This document shows positions 51,603-61,638 of a stretch of DNA of 64,000 nt, piece after piece. The position numbers were made by a program, and so were the translations under genes. The notes under the pieces are model-generated. The model made no database searches, was not told where the DNA came from, and saw only the letters and a list, made by a program, of their open reading frames with translations. The first letter of the stretch is position 1. Each line of letters starts with the position of its first letter. Source of the DNA: Mobilicoccus massiliensis (GTDB lineage: Bacteria > Actinomycetota > Actinomycetes > Actinomycetales > Dermatophilaceae); NCBI RefSeq assembly GCF_000826525.2, contig NZ_LN651330.1, forward strand, positions 186,001 to 250,000, in the 5' to 3' direction.

Positions 51603-54070
51603 ACGTCACCGGTACCTACCGACTGCAGTTGCACGAGGGTTTCGGATTCGACGACGCACGGCAGCTCGTGCCGTACCTGTCCTCGCTCGGGGTCTCGCAC
51701 CTGTACCTCTCGCCGATCCTCCAGGCGGCGAAGGGGTCGATGCACGGGTACGACGTCGTCGACCACACGAGGATCTCCGCCGAACTCGGCGGTCGTGAGG
51801 GCTTCGAGCTCCTCGCCGAGCGGGCCCGCGAGTTCGGTCTGGGCGTGATCGTCGACATCGTGCCCAACCACATGGCCTTCGTGGCCCCCGAGTACGTGAA
51901 CCGCCCCCTCTGGGAGCTGCTCAAGGACGGTCGGGACGCCTCGACCGCCGAGTGGTTCGACATCGACTGGAAGGCCGGCGGTGGACGCATCGGCCTGCCG
52001 ATCCTGGGTGCCGACCTCGACGAGGTGCTCGAGAACGACGAGATCACGCTCGACGAGATGGAGATCGACGGTCTCGTGCAGCCGGTCGTGCGCTACTACG
52101 AACACGTGCTGCCCGTTGCCCTGGGCACCGAGGGCGACGCGGACACGCCCGTGCGCGAGGTGCTCGAACGCCAGCACTACCGGCTCACGTCGTGGCGCGA
52201 CAAGGCGACGGTGCTCAACTACCGTCGCTTCTTCGAGGTCGACCAGCTCATCGCCGTGCGGGTCGAGATCCCCGAGGTCTTCGAGGCCACCCACGCGTTG
52301 CTCCTCGAGCTGCACAAGCAGGGGCTCATCGACGGCTTCCGCATCGACCACCCCGACGGCCTCGCCGACCCGGCCGGGTACCTCGACCAGCTCCACCGGG
52401 CCACGCGCCGCGGCACGCCGGTGTGGGTGGAGAAGATCCTCGAGGGCACCGAGGAGCTGCCGACGTCGTGGAAGTGCGCCGGTACGACCGGTTACGACGG
52501 CATGCGCGCCATCACCGCGGCCCTCGTCGACACCGACCCCTCGGTGGCGGGGGTGATCACGCGCACGTGGGACGAGGCCGGCGGCGCGCACACCGTCGGC
52601 GAGGCCGTCGACGCCGCCAAGCGCCAGGTCGTCGCGCAGTCGCTCGGCCCGGAGGTCGAGCGGCTCACCCGCCGCGCCCGTGAGGTGCTCCCGGAGTTCG
52701 AACCCGAGCGCCTGCGCGAGGCCGTCGTCGAACTGCTCGTGGCCGGCGAGGTGTACCGCGCGTACGTGCGTCCCGACGAGCGGCTCAGCCCGCAGGCCCG
52801 GGAGCGGCTCACCGAGGCGTTCGCCGCGGCCCTCGAGGCTCGCCCCGATCTCGAACCGGAGCTTCGCGAGCTCGCGACCCTCGCCGTCGCGGAGGACGAC
52901 GCGAACGCCGCGGCCGTCGACTTCGCGATCCGGCTGCAGCAGACGTGGGGTCCGGTCATGGCCAAGGGCATCGAGGACACGACGTTCTACCGCCACCACC
53001 GCCTCGTCGCGCTCAACGAGGTCGGCGGCGACCCCGAGCTGCTCGATCACGGCTCGCCCGCCGACCTGCGCGCCTGGGCCGAACGGCAGCAGCGGCACTG
53101 GCCCATCGGCATGGTCGCGCTCTCGACGCACGACACCAAGCGCAGCGAGGACGTGCGCGCCCGGCTGCTGGCCGTCGCCGGCGATCCCCAGGCGTGGGAG
53201 TCGTGTTCGGCCATCAGTCGTGAGCAGGCGCAGGAGTTCGGCATCGACACCCCCACGGCGCACCTCGTGTGGCAGACCCTGCTCGGCGTGGGGGCGATCA
53301 GCGACGAACGCCTCGAGGAGTATCTGCTCAAGGCGTTGCGCGAGGCCAAGGAGCACACCGCCTGGGTCGACGGCGATCCCGACTACGAGGCGCGGGTCGT
53401 GGAGTTCGCCAAGAAGCTCATCCGCGACGGGCGCCTGCACGACGTCGTCGACGCGACGCTCGCCACGCAGGCCGAGGCCGTGCGGGCGACCGTTCTCGCG
53501 CAGAAGGTGCTTCAGCTCACCTTGCCAGGTGTGCCCGACACCTACCAGGGCTGCGAGATCGTCGACCTCTCGCTCGTCGACCCGGACAACCGTCGGCCGG
53601 TCGACTACGAGCTCCGGGCCGCGCTGCTCGCCGCCGTCGACGAGACGGGGGTCGAGACAGAGTTGCCGAAGGTCGACGGCACCACCCCTCTCGACGTGGA
53701 GAAGTTGCTCGTCACCACCACGCTGCTGCGCCTGCGGCGGGAGTCGCCCGAACTGTTCGAGAGCGCCACCTACGCCCCCGTCGAGTCGGCACAGCCTCGG
53801 GTTCGCGACCACCTCGTCGGGTTCGTGCGCAATCACACCGGCAACTTCCTCGCCGGCGCCCTCGGTCTCGCGAGGACCGGCAAGGTGACGACGTTCGTCA
53901 CCCGCGCCCCCGCCCGCCTCGCCGCCGACGGCGGCTGGGGGGATGCCACCGTCGTCCTCGAGGAGGGGGAGTGGAACGACGTCCTCACGGGTAAGACGAT
54001 CGGCGGCGGGGAGCAGCGCCTCGCAGAGGTGCTCGACCGCCGCCCGGTCGCCGTCCTCGTCCAGCGATGA
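51599..54070 (+). CDS. treY: Malto-oligosyltrehalose synthase
   Basis: An 823-residue GH13 enzyme that turns the reducing end of maltodextrin into a trehalosyl unit. Family features are TYRLQLHEGFGFDDARQLVPYL at the start, SPILQAAKGSMHGYDVVDH, DIVPNHMAF, DGFRIDHPDGLADP with the nucleophile aspartate, EKILEGTEELP with the acid/base glutamate, and LTLPGVPDTYQGCEI near the C-terminus. ATG 51599 has GAGGAG 11 bases before. treZ follows; a treX-type debranching enzyme is not in the window. Confidence 0.96.
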   Translation: MNVTGTYRLQLHEGFGFDDARQLVPYLSSLGVSHLYLSPILQAAKGSMHGYDVVDHTRISAELGGREGFELLAERAREFGLGVIVDIVPNHMAFVAPEYVNRPLWELLKDGRDASTAEWFDIDWKAGGGRIGLPILGADLDEVLENDEITLDEMEIDGLVQPVVRYYEHVLPVALGTEGDADTPVREVLERQHYRLTSWRDKATVLNYRRFFEVDQLIAVRVEIPEVFEATHALLLELHKQGLIDGFRIDHPDGLADPAGYLDQLHRATRRGTPVWVEKILEGTEELPTSWKCAGTTGYDGMRAITAALVDTDPSVAGVITRTWDEAGGAHTVGEAVDAAKRQVVAQSLGPEVERLTRRAREVLPEFEPERLREAVVELLVAGEVYRAYVRPDERLSPQARERLTEAFAAALEARPDLEPELRELATLAVAEDDANAAAVDFAIRLQQTWGPVMAKGIEDTTFYRHHRLVALNEVGGDPELLDHGSPADLRAWAERQQRHWPIGMVALSTHDTKRSEDVRARLLAVAGDPQAWESCSAISREQAQEFGIDTPTAHLVWQTLLGVGAISDERLEEYLLKALREAKEHTAWVDGDPDYEARVVEFAKKLIRDGRLHDVVDATLATQAEAVRATVLAQKVLQLTLPGVPDTYQGCEIVDLSLVDPDNRRPVDYELRAALLAAVDETGVETELPKVDGTTPLDVEKLLVTTTLLRLRRESPELFESATYAPVESAQPRVRDHLVGFVRNHTGNFLAGALGLARTGKVTTFVTRAPARLAADGGWGDATVVLEEGEWNDVLTGKTIGGGEQRLAEVLDRRPVAVLVQR

Positions 54071-54164
54071 CCCGACAGAACCACCGGCACAGCCGCCGGC
54101 GCAGCGCCGCCCCGGGACCTCGTACGACCCGCACGCCCGCCACCACCACCCCGCAGGAAGCCCG

Positions 54165-55964
54165 ATGACGCAACTGCCCTCGATCGCCGCAGCCGGAGTC
54201 CGTCGCGACCACCAGCGTGAGTTCACGGTGTGGGCGCCGTACGCGAAGGAGCGCGTCGAGCTCGAGCTCGACGGCGCCCGCCACGAGATGGAACCCCTGC
54301 CCGACGGGTGGTGGACGCTGCGGCTGCCGGCCGAGGCCGGCGCCCGGTACGGCTACTCCCTCGACGGGGGCCCGGTGCTGCCGGACCCGGCGGCGCGGCG
54401 TCTGCCCGACGGCCCCCACGGACGAGCGCAGGTCGTCGACCTCGACACGTTCGAGTGGTCCGACGACGACTGGGCGGGGGTGGAGCTCGCCGGCTCGACG
54501 ATCTACGAGCTGCACGTGGGGACGTTCACTCCCGGTGGCACGCTGGACTCCGCGATCGAACGGCTCGACCACCTCGTCGAACTCGGGGTCGACATCGTCG
54601 AGATCATGCCGGTCGCCTCGTTCCCGGGTGTCCACGGCTGGGGTTACGACGGGGTCGCGCCGTACTCGGTGCACGAGCCCTACGGCGGGCCGGTGGCGCT
54701 GCAGCGCTTCGTCGACGCCGCGCACGACCGGGGTCTGGCCGTCGCGCTCGACGTCGTCCACAACCATCTCGGTCCGGACGGCAACTACCTGCTCTCCTAC
54801 GGCCCGTACTTCACCGAGCGTCACCACACGCCCTGGGGTGCGGCGATCAACCTCGACGGGCCCGACAGCGACACGGTGCGCGCCTATCTCATCGAGAACG
54901 TCGTGTCGTGGCTGCGTGACTACCATCTCGACGCGCTGCGCCTCGACGCCGTGCACGAACTGCACGACGACCGGGCCATTCACGTGCTCGAGGAGTTCTC
55001 CACGGCGGTCGACGACCTCGCCGAGGAGAGCGGACGGTCGCTGTACCTCATCGCCGAGAGCGACCGCAACGACCCGCGCACCGTCACCTCGCGAGAACGC
55101 GGTGGCCTCGGCCTGCACGCCCAGTGGGCCGACGACGTCCACCACGGGCTGCACGTCGCACTCACCGGCGAGATCCAGGGCTACTACGCCGACTTCGCCG
55201 CACCGCACGCCCTGGAGTCGGTGCTCACCTCGCCGTTTCTCCACGCCGACTCCTTCTCGACGTTCCGCGGCCGCACCCACGGCCGGTCGGTGGACCCCGA
55301 GGTCGTCGACGGCTCGGCGTTCGTCGTGTCGCTGCAGACCCACGACCAGGTGGGCAACCGCCGCAGCGGCGACCGGCTCAGCGAGACCGTGCCGTTCCGG
55401 CGGCTCGCGACCGGAGCCGCGCTGCTGCTGACCAGCCCGTACACCCCGATGCTCTTCATGGGGGAGGAGTGGGCCGCCTCGACGCCGTGGCAGTACTTCA
55501 CCGACCACACCGACGACGCACTCGCCCAGGCGGTGCGCGACGGCCGCCGTCGCGAGTTCGCGACCCACGGCTGGACCGAGGACGACGTGCCCGACCCGCA
55601 GTCGATCGAGACCGTCAAGGCCTCGACGCTCGACTGGAGCGAGGTCCACACCGGCGTGCACGAGCGGATGTACGCCTGGTACCGCGCCCTGCTCGCGCTG
55701 CGCCGTTCCCGGCCCGACCTCTCCTCGGGTGACCTCGCCTCGGTGCGCGTCGAACCCGGGCCCGTCGACGGCTCGCTCGTCGTCGTTCGAGGCGATCACC
55801 GCATCGCGGTCAACCTCGCAGAAGAGCCCGTCGATCTCGACCTCGTCTCCCCGCCCGGCAACTCCGTCGTCCTCCTCGCGCTCGACGCGACGACGACGAT
55901 CGACGAAGAGGCGGTGCATCTGCCGCCGGACTCCGTGGTCGTCGTGGGACCGGCGTCTCGGTGA
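54165..55964 (+). CDS. treZ: Malto-oligosyltrehalose trehalohydrolase
   Basis: A 599-residue GH13 enzyme that releases trehalose from the TreY product. It has an N-terminal E-set/CBM48 domain (FTVWAPYAKERVELELDG), then the catalytic barrel with ALDVVHNHLGPDG, ALRLDAVHELHDD (nucleophile), LIAESDRNDPRT (acid/base) and SLQTHDQVGNRRSGDR. The AGGAAG site precedes ATG 54165. The 94 bases after treY contain no gene. Trehalose made here is a stress protectant and, in related actinobacteria, a precursor or reserve. Confidence 0.96.
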   Translation: MTQLPSIAAAGVRRDHQREFTVWAPYAKERVELELDGARHEMEPLPDGWWTLRLPAEAGARYGYSLDGGPVLPDPAARRLPDGPHGRAQVVDLDTFEWSDDDWAGVELAGSTIYELHVGTFTPGGTLDSAIERLDHLVELGVDIVEIMPVASFPGVHGWGYDGVAPYSVHEPYGGPVALQRFVDAAHDRGLAVALDVVHNHLGPDGNYLLSYGPYFTERHHTPWGAAINLDGPDSDTVRAYLIENVVSWLRDYHLDALRLDAVHELHDDRAIHVLEEFSTAVDDLAEESGRSLYLIAESDRNDPRTVTSRERGGLGLHAQWADDVHHGLHVALTGEIQGYYADFAAPHALESVLTSPFLHADSFSTFRGRTHGRSVDPEVVDGSAFVVSLQTHDQVGNRRSGDRLSETVPFRRLATGAALLLTSPYTPMLFMGEEWAASTPWQYFTDHTDDALAQAVRDGRRREFATHGWTEDDVPDPQSIETVKASTLDWSEVHTGVHERMYAWYRALLALRRSRPDLSSGDLASVRVEPGPVDGSLVVVRGDHRIAVNLAEEPVDLDLVSPPGNSVVLLALDATTTIDEEAVHLPPDSVVVVGPASR

Positions 55965-56590
55965 GTACCCCGCGGCCGCGGCGTCCGGTCATGCTCGACC
56001 CGGCCTCGCTGGACTCCTTCGCCCAGGACCGGCTCGACCCGGCGGTCATCACGCAGATCGCGCACGAGACGGCCGCGGTCGTCGTGCGCACGGGGCGCGC
56101 TCGGCAGGATCCCGAGGTGACCCGCCGGCTCGTCGAGCTCGTCGACGACATCGGGCTGTCGACCGTCGCCGAGCTGTGGGCCGCTCGGCCCGCGCGCAGC
56201 CTGCCCGGGGCGTTGTGGCGCCTCTACGCCCTGCGTGAGTGGGTGCGCCGCGATGGCGCCGGAGCCAGTACGGATTACCGGGACGGCCTCGCCTTCGCCC
56301 AGGTCTCGGGCGCGATCGCCGGGGTCGCGACGCCGCCGGGGCCCGAGGAGATGCGTCGTCTCGCCGACGCCGTGCTCACCGGGGTGTTCACCGGCGACCT
56401 CGCCGGCGCGCTCGAACGAGCCGGGGCGTTCTGCCGTGTCGTCGCCGCCGGGCGCGCCTCCCGCGACGACGTGCGACCCATCGAGTCCCTCGCGGTGCGC
56501 GGCCTCGCGAGCGGCGCAGCCCAGATCGCCACGATGGCAGAGGATCTGGAGGCATCGGCCAAGTTGTGGCGACGCGAGGCCCTCGACTGA
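55961..56590 (+). CDS. Conserved-looking protein coupled to treZ, function unknown
   Basis: A 209-residue soluble, mainly helical protein starting at GTG 55961, overlapping the treZ stop by four bases. It has ordered segments (LDSFAQDRLDPAVITQIAHE, VTRRLVELVDDIGLSTVAELW, LWRLYALREWVRRDG, MRRLADAVLTGVFTGDLAGAL) and no membrane or signal sequence. I do not recognise the family with confidence. Coupling to treZ suggests coexpression; nothing shows a role in trehalose metabolism. Confidence 0.7.
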   Translation: MSTPRPRRPVMLDPASLDSFAQDRLDPAVITQIAHETAAVVVRTGRARQDPEVTRRLVELVDDIGLSTVAELWAARPARSLPGALWRLYALREWVRRDGAGASTDYRDGLAFAQVSGAIAGVATPPGPEEMRRLADAVLTGVFTGDLAGALERAGAFCRVVAAGRASRDDVRPIESLAVRGLASGAAQIATMAEDLEASAKLWRREALD

Positions 56591-56630
56591 GTGATCCGAC
56601 GGTCTCGGGCAAGGTGTCGGGCGCCACATG

Positions 56631-56646
56631 TTGAACGACTGTTCGG
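56631..56646 (+). promoter_or_regulatory. SOS-box-like palindrome upstream of pstS
   Basis: TTGAACGACTGTTCGG contains GAAC-N4-GTTC, the core of the actinobacterial LexA site (ideal TCGAAC-N4-GTTCGA), with imperfect flanks. It abuts the PHO box. Such cores occur by chance in GC-rich DNA, so the call is weak. Confidence 0.3.
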
Positions 56647-56654
56647 AGTGTGCT

Positions 56655-56676
56655 GTTCGCCCCTCGTTCACCCGCC
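56655..56676 (+). promoter_or_regulatory. PHO box (PhoP binding site) of the pst operon
   Basis: Two 11-base direct repeats, GTTCGCCCCTC (56655-56665) and GTTCACCCGCC (56666-56676), fit the Streptomyces PHO box (GTTCACC units at 11-base spacing). It stands about 90 bases upstream of pstS and predicts induction on phosphate limitation. Confidence 0.65.
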
Positions 56677-56767
56677 TCGCCCGAGCATGTCACCGACCCT
56701 CCCTACGGTCGGCCTCGGTGGGCAAACCTCGCCTGCCCTCTGACGTGCAGTGGAAGGTACATCGAAC

Positions 56768-57904
56768 GTGAAGAACCAGCGCATGGCGGCCGTGTCCAGC
56801 CTCGCCCTCGTGGGCATGCTCGCGCTCGCGGGCTGCGGCGCCCAGAAGCAGGACGGCGGATCGAACGGTGGCGGAGGGGGCGGCGGCTCCACCGCGGGAA
56901 GCGGCGCCCAGGGTGACTGCGTCGACGGCACCAACCTGAGCGCGCAGGGCTCCTCCGCTCAGAAGAACGCGATTCAGGAGGCCATCGCCTCCTACCAGGA
57001 GAAGTGCCAGGACGCGAAGATCGACTACAACCCGACCGGCTCGGGTGCGGGCATCAAGGCCCTCATCGCCGGCCAGGCCGACTGGGCGGGCTCGGACTCC
57101 GCCCTCAAGAAGGAGGCCAAGGACGGCAAGGTCGAGGTCGAGGAGGCCACCAAGGCCTGCGGTTCCGAGGCCTGGAACATCCCCATGGTGACCGGCCCCA
57201 TCGCCGTCGCCTTCAACGTCCAGGGTGTCGACAAGCTCACCCTCACGCCCGAGGTCATCGCCGACATCTTCAACGGCAAGATCAAGACGTGGAACGACCC
57301 GGCCATCGCCAAGATCAACTCCGGCGTCACCCTGCCGGCCACGCCGATCAAGCCGTTCTTCCGGTCCGACGAGTCGGGCACCACCGAGAACTTCACCAAG
57401 TACCTCAAGGCCGCCGCGCCCAAGGCGTGGACCGCCGAGCCGGCCAAGTCGTGGACCGGCAAGGGTGAGGGCAAGACCAAGTCCGACGGTGTCGCGCAGG
57501 CCGTCAAGGCCACCGCGGGCGGCATCACCTACGTCGAGTGGTCCTACGCCAAGGACAACCAGCTCGGCATGGCGCAGATCGACAACGGCTCGGGCGCCGT
57601 CGAGCTCACCGGTGAGGCCGTGGGTAAGGCCGTCGAGGCCGCCAAGCCCGACGGTGAGGGCAACGACCTCCGCCTCAAGCTCGACTACGCCACCAAGGAG
57701 GCCGGTGCCTACCCGATCCTCCTCGTGACGTACGAGATCGTCTGCTCCAAGAACAAGGACGCCAACAAGGGCGCGCAGATCAAGAGCTTCCTCAAGCACT
57801 TCGCCTCTGCCGACACGCAGCAGGGTCTCGAAGAGCTCGGCTACGCACCGCTCCCGGAGTCGGTGCGCACCAAGGTCGACACCGCGATCGACGCCCTGCA
57901 GTGA
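56768..57904 (+). CDS. pstS: Phosphate-binding lipoprotein of the ABC transporter
   Basis: A 378-residue lipoprotein. The signal peptide ends in the lipobox LALAGC (Cys at about residue 23), followed by a Gly/Ser linker. The mature domain has the PstS motifs: YNPTGSGAGIKALIAGQADWAGSD-type sequence with phosphate-binding Ser/Thr, MVTGPIAVAFNV, LTPEVIADIFNGKIKTWNDP and FRSDESGTTENFTKYL. It captures phosphate outside the membrane for PstCAB. GTG 56768 has GGAAGG upstream. A strong hairpin follows, typical where the binding protein must be made in excess. Confidence 0.95.
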   Translation: MKNQRMAAVSSLALVGMLALAGCGAQKQDGGSNGGGGGGGSTAGSGAQGDCVDGTNLSAQGSSAQKNAIQEAIASYQEKCQDAKIDYNPTGSGAGIKALIAGQADWAGSDSALKKEAKDGKVEVEEATKACGSEAWNIPMVTGPIAVAFNVQGVDKLTLTPEVIADIFNGKIKTWNDPAIAKINSGVTLPATPIKPFFRSDESGTTENFTKYLKAAAPKAWTAEPAKSWTGKGEGKTKSDGVAQAVKATAGGITYVEWSYAKDNQLGMAQIDNGSGAVELTGEAVGKAVEAAKPDGEGNDLRLKLDYATKEAGAYPILLVTYEIVCSKNKDANKGAQIKSFLKHFASADTQQGLEELGYAPLPESVRTKVDTAIDALQ

Positions 57905-57909
57905 TCAAT

Positions 57910-57952
57910 CGGTACCCGTGACCCCGGCGCCGTGCCGGGGTCACGGGTACCG
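57910..57952 (+). terminator. Hairpin between pstS and pstC
   Basis: A perfect 19-base-pair stem (57910-57928 with 57934-57952) around GCCGT, the strongest in the window. It lacks a T run and probably acts as a partial terminator or mRNA stabiliser for pstS. Confidence 0.85.
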
Positions 57953-57991
57953 CTGTCCGCACACCGTTACGACAGGGATGACACACCTCTG

Positions 57992-59002
57992 ATGACCTCG
58001 ATCACCGGCGTCTCTGCCGCCGACAACCTGCCTGATCCCGAGAGCGGCAAGCCCCTCGAAGGCGACCGCGCCTCGACCGGAGGAATGGGTGACCTGCTCT
58101 TCGGTGGCGCGGCCAAGGCGGCCGGCGCCATCGTCGTCGCCCTCGTCATCCTCGTCGGGGTCTTCCTCCTCAGCCAGGCCGTTCCCTCGCTGATGAAGAA
58201 CGAGGCCAACTTCCTCACCTCGACCGACTGGGTCACCTCCGGGGAACACCCCCGGTTCGGTATCGCGCGCCTGCTGTGGGTCACGGTGGCCTCCTCCGTG
58301 ATCGCGATGGCCGTGGCCGTGCCGATCGGCGTCGGGGTCGCGCTCTTCATCACCCAGTACAGCCCCAAGTGGCTGGCCCGCCCGGCCGCGCAGCTCATCG
58401 ACCTCCTCGCCGCGATCCCCTCGATCGTCTACGGCATCTGGGGTGCGTACGTCGCCGGGCCGTACTTCCTGCCGTTCCAGAAATGGTTGGGTGAGACTCT
58501 CGGCTGGATCCCCCTGTTCAAGCCCACGAACATCAGCGGCTCCTCGACGATTCTCTTCGTCGGGTTCGTCCTGTCGATCATGGTGCTGCCCATCGTCACG
58601 GCTCTGACCCGCGAGGTGTTCGACCAGACGCCCAACGCCCACAAGGAGGGCGCGCTCGCGCTCGGAGCGACCAAGTGGGAGATGATCCGCACCGCGGTCC
58701 TGCCCTTCGGCAAGCCCGGCGTCATCTCCGCCTCGATGTTGGGCCTCGGTCGGGCCCTCGGCGAGACCCTCGCCGTCATGATCATCGTGTCGGCCCTCAA
58801 CGACGACGCGCCGTGGAGTTGGTCGCTCCTCAACGGCGGTGAGACGTTCGCCTCCAAGATCGCGAACAACGCGGGCGAGTTCGACACCCCGCAGAAGACG
58901 GGTGCCTACATCGCAGCCGGCCTCGTCCTCTTCGTCCTCACCTTCGTCGTCAACGCCATCGCCCGGATCGTCATCGAGCGTCGGAAGGCCTTCACCGAAT
59001 GA
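57992..59002 (+). CDS. pstC: Phosphate ABC transporter permease
   Basis: A 336-residue permease with six membrane segments (AIVVALVILVGVFLLSQAVPSL first) and the binding-protein-dependent transport motif EGALALGATKWEMIRTAVLP, where the ATPase contacts it. AIPSIVYGIWGAYVAGPYFLP is typical of PstC. ATG 57992 was chosen over a GTG/ATG further upstream because the earlier start falls in the hairpin. Its stop overlaps pstA by four bases. Confidence 0.95.
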   Translation: MTSITGVSAADNLPDPESGKPLEGDRASTGGMGDLLFGGAAKAAGAIVVALVILVGVFLLSQAVPSLMKNEANFLTSTDWVTSGEHPRFGIARLLWVTVASSVIAMAVAVPIGVGVALFITQYSPKWLARPAAQLIDLLAAIPSIVYGIWGAYVAGPYFLPFQKWLGETLGWIPLFKPTNISGSSTILFVGFVLSIMVLPIVTALTREVFDQTPNAHKEGALALGATKWEMIRTAVLPFGKPGVISASMLGLGRALGETLAVMIIVSALNDDAPWSWSLLNGGETFASKIANNAGEFDTPQKTGAYIAAGLVLFVLTFVVNAIARIVIERRKAFTE

Positions 59003-59919
59003 GTACCTCAGTCAACGCCGAGACCAGCCCTGCCGCGACCGGCACCGCCAAGCCGCACATCGGTGGCAACGAGAAAAGCCGCGCGGTCAAGGACACCGTC
59101 GCGCGCCTCGTCATGTACCTGGCCTTCGGCATCGCCCTGGTTCCCCTCGTGTGGATTCTCGGGACAGTGCTCGCCAAGGGCACGACAACGGTTCTCGATC
59201 CGCAGTGGTGGTACGACTCGCAGATCGGCATCACGGCCCGCCGCGTCGGTGGCGGCGCGGCGCACGCCATCCTCGGCACCCTGCTGCAGGCCGCCGTCAC
59301 CGCGCTCATCGCCGTGCCGATCGGCATCTTCACCGCGATCTACCTGGTCGAGTACGGCCGGGGCCATTTCGCTCGCGCGGTGAGCTTCATGGTCGACATC
59401 CTCACCGGTATCCCCTCGATCGTCGCCGCCCTCTTCATCTACGCGATCTGGGTCGGCGTGTTCGGGTTCCGCACCGCAGGCATCGCCGTGTGTTTCGCGC
59501 TCGTCATCCTCATGATCCCGACGGTCGTTCGCTCGACCGAGGAGATGCTCAAGCTCGTCCCCAACGAGTTGCGTGAGGCGTCCTACGCACTCGGTGTGCC
59601 CAAGTGGAAGACGATCTTCAAGATCGTGCTGCCCACGGCCTTCGGTGGCATCGTCACCGGTGTGCTGCTCGGTCTCGCCCGCGTCATGGGTGAGACGGCG
59701 CCGCTCATCATCCTGGGCCCCTACACCAAGGGATTCCACTTCAACCTCATGTCCGGCAACATGGCGACGCTGCCGACCATGATCAACGAGGACCGGGTCG
59801 AGGCGCTCCAGCCGGCCGTCGACCGCGTGTGGGCGGCCTCGCTCACCCTGATCGGCCTCATCCTCATCCTCAACCTGCTCGGCCGGGTCATCGCCCGGTA
59901 CAGCAAAGTCCGCAACTGA
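58999..59919 (+). CDS. pstA: Phosphate ABC transporter permease
   Basis: A 306-residue permease, the partner of PstC, with six membrane segments and the motif [42 protein letters not shown] and [21 protein letters not shown] are family features. ATG 58999 overlaps pstC. pstB follows after 34 bases. Confidence 0.95.
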   Translation: MSTSVNAETSPAATGTAKPHIGGNEKSRAVKDTVARLVMYLAFGIALVPLVWILGTVLAKGTTTVLDPQWWYDSQIGITARRVGGGAAHAILGTLLQAAVTALIAVPIGIFTAIYLVEYGRGHFARAVSFMVDILTGIPSIVAALFIYAIWVGVFGFRTAGIAVCFALVILMIPTVVRSTEEMLKLVPNELREASYALGVPKWKTIFKIVLPTAFGGIVTGVLLGLARVMGETAPLIILGPYTKGFHFNLMSGNMATLPTMINEDRVEALQPAVDRVWAASLTLIGLILILNLLGRVIARYSKVRN

Positions 59920-59953
59920 AGCCCTCGGCTCGAGAAAGCGACGAGTAACCCCA

Positions 59954-60730
<777 letters not shown>

Positions 60731-60783
60731 GCCGCACCTCAACCGGCGACATGTCCGGGGTCCCAGACCCTCGTTGTCGCAGC

Positions 60784-60821
60784 ACGACGCCGATTCCGCG
60801 CACGCACGGAATCGGCGTCGT
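60784..60821 (+). terminator. Terminator after pstB
   Basis: A perfect 15-base-pair stem (60784-60798 with 60807-60821), an 8-base loop, then TGTATG with few Ts. Confidence 0.8.
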
Positions 60822-60905
60822 TGTATGTGAGAGGCTTGAGATTGGTCGGCCGTCCAGGATGGTCGCCGACTAGCCTGAGGTCGCGTCGAGAGAGAGGCGT
60901 TGGTC

Positions 60906-61115
60906 GTGTTCCGGCTGTTCCGTCGTCACCCTGTTCTGGTACCCGTCGCGGTGCCTGTCGTCCACACCGTCGAGGTGGGGTCGTTCGCTCACGGAGCGTG
61001 CGGCGACTGCGAGTGGCGGGGTCCTGCCCGCCGAGCCCGTTCCAGCGCGGAGGGCGATGCTCGCAAGCACGCCTCGACCTGCCAGGCCTCCACCCCCGTC
61101 CCCGTCCCGGCCTGA
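60906..61115 (+). CDS. Small cysteine/histidine protein, likely zinc-binding
   Basis: A 69-residue protein. A hydrophobic N-terminal part (FRLFRRHPVLVPVAVPVVHTV) precedes a CGDCEWRG motif and, 23 residues after its second cysteine, H and C in ARKHASTC: a C-x2-C...H-x3-C pattern that could hold zinc. AGAGAGG lies eight bases before GTG 60906, and a TAGCCT -10 is at 60871. Similar small proteins with CxxCxWxG and a DAxxH-type helix are familiar in actinobacteria, without known function. The call rests on pattern and ribosome site. Confidence 0.55.
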   Translation: MFRLFRRHPVLVPVAVPVVHTVEVGSFAHGACGDCEWRGPARRARSSAEGDARKHASTCQASTPVPVPA

Positions 61116-61158
61116 CGTCCCGACGAACGGGAGACCCGGACGAACCAGGTACGGAAAC

Positions 61159-61242
61159 GCCGAGACAGCCGGCGTTTCCGGCCTGTCTCATCCCTAGTTC
61201 GCTCGCCCCGGCCGTTCGGCCGGAAACGACGGCTGTCTCGGC
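61159..61242. repeat. Inverted pair of family A elements
   Basis: A plus copy (61159-61182) and a minus copy (61219-61242) of the element seen at 32964-33134. The plus copy is extended to a hairpin, GGAAACGCC/GGCGTTTCC (61153-61179). They lie between the convergent ends of the small gene and mutT1. Confidence 0.75.
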
Positions 61243-61265
61243 GGGTGGGGTGGGTGGTCTGCGGA

Positions 61266-61461
61266 GAGTGGGTGTGCCGGACCGGGAGCGCCTCTCGGCG
61301 CGAGGCCGCTCGTAGCGGCGAATGTTGGGGCCTGGTGGTGGCGTTGCCTGCCGCGTCCGTTGGTGCCGGGCCGCCCCTCTTGGGGGTGGTCTGACGAGGA
61401 GTGGGTGTGCCGGACCGGGAGCGCCTCTCGGCGCGAGGCCGCTCGTAGCGGCGAATGTTGG
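61266..61461 (+). repeat. Perfect 63-base direct repeat
   Basis: Bases 61266-61328 and 61399-61461 are identical over 63 positions and are preceded by a related GGTGGTCTG stretch, so the duplicated unit is about 133 bases with the remainder diverged. Each copy contains small inverted repeats (GCCGCTCGTAGCGGC). The remaining bases up to mutT1 hold no supported gene. Confidence 0.85.
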
Positions 61462-61638
61462 AGCCCGGGGCTGCCGCGGCCCGGCACACGATGCACAACG
61501 TAGCAGAGGTGCCCGAATGTTCCCGAGCCGGCGGATTCGTTTTCGGGGCTCGTAGAACGCCTGCTTCGTGGCCCCAGCGAGGACCTTTCGGATCGGGTTC
61601 TCATCTCGCCCAGAGGACGACTCTGGGGCGGTCGAGAG

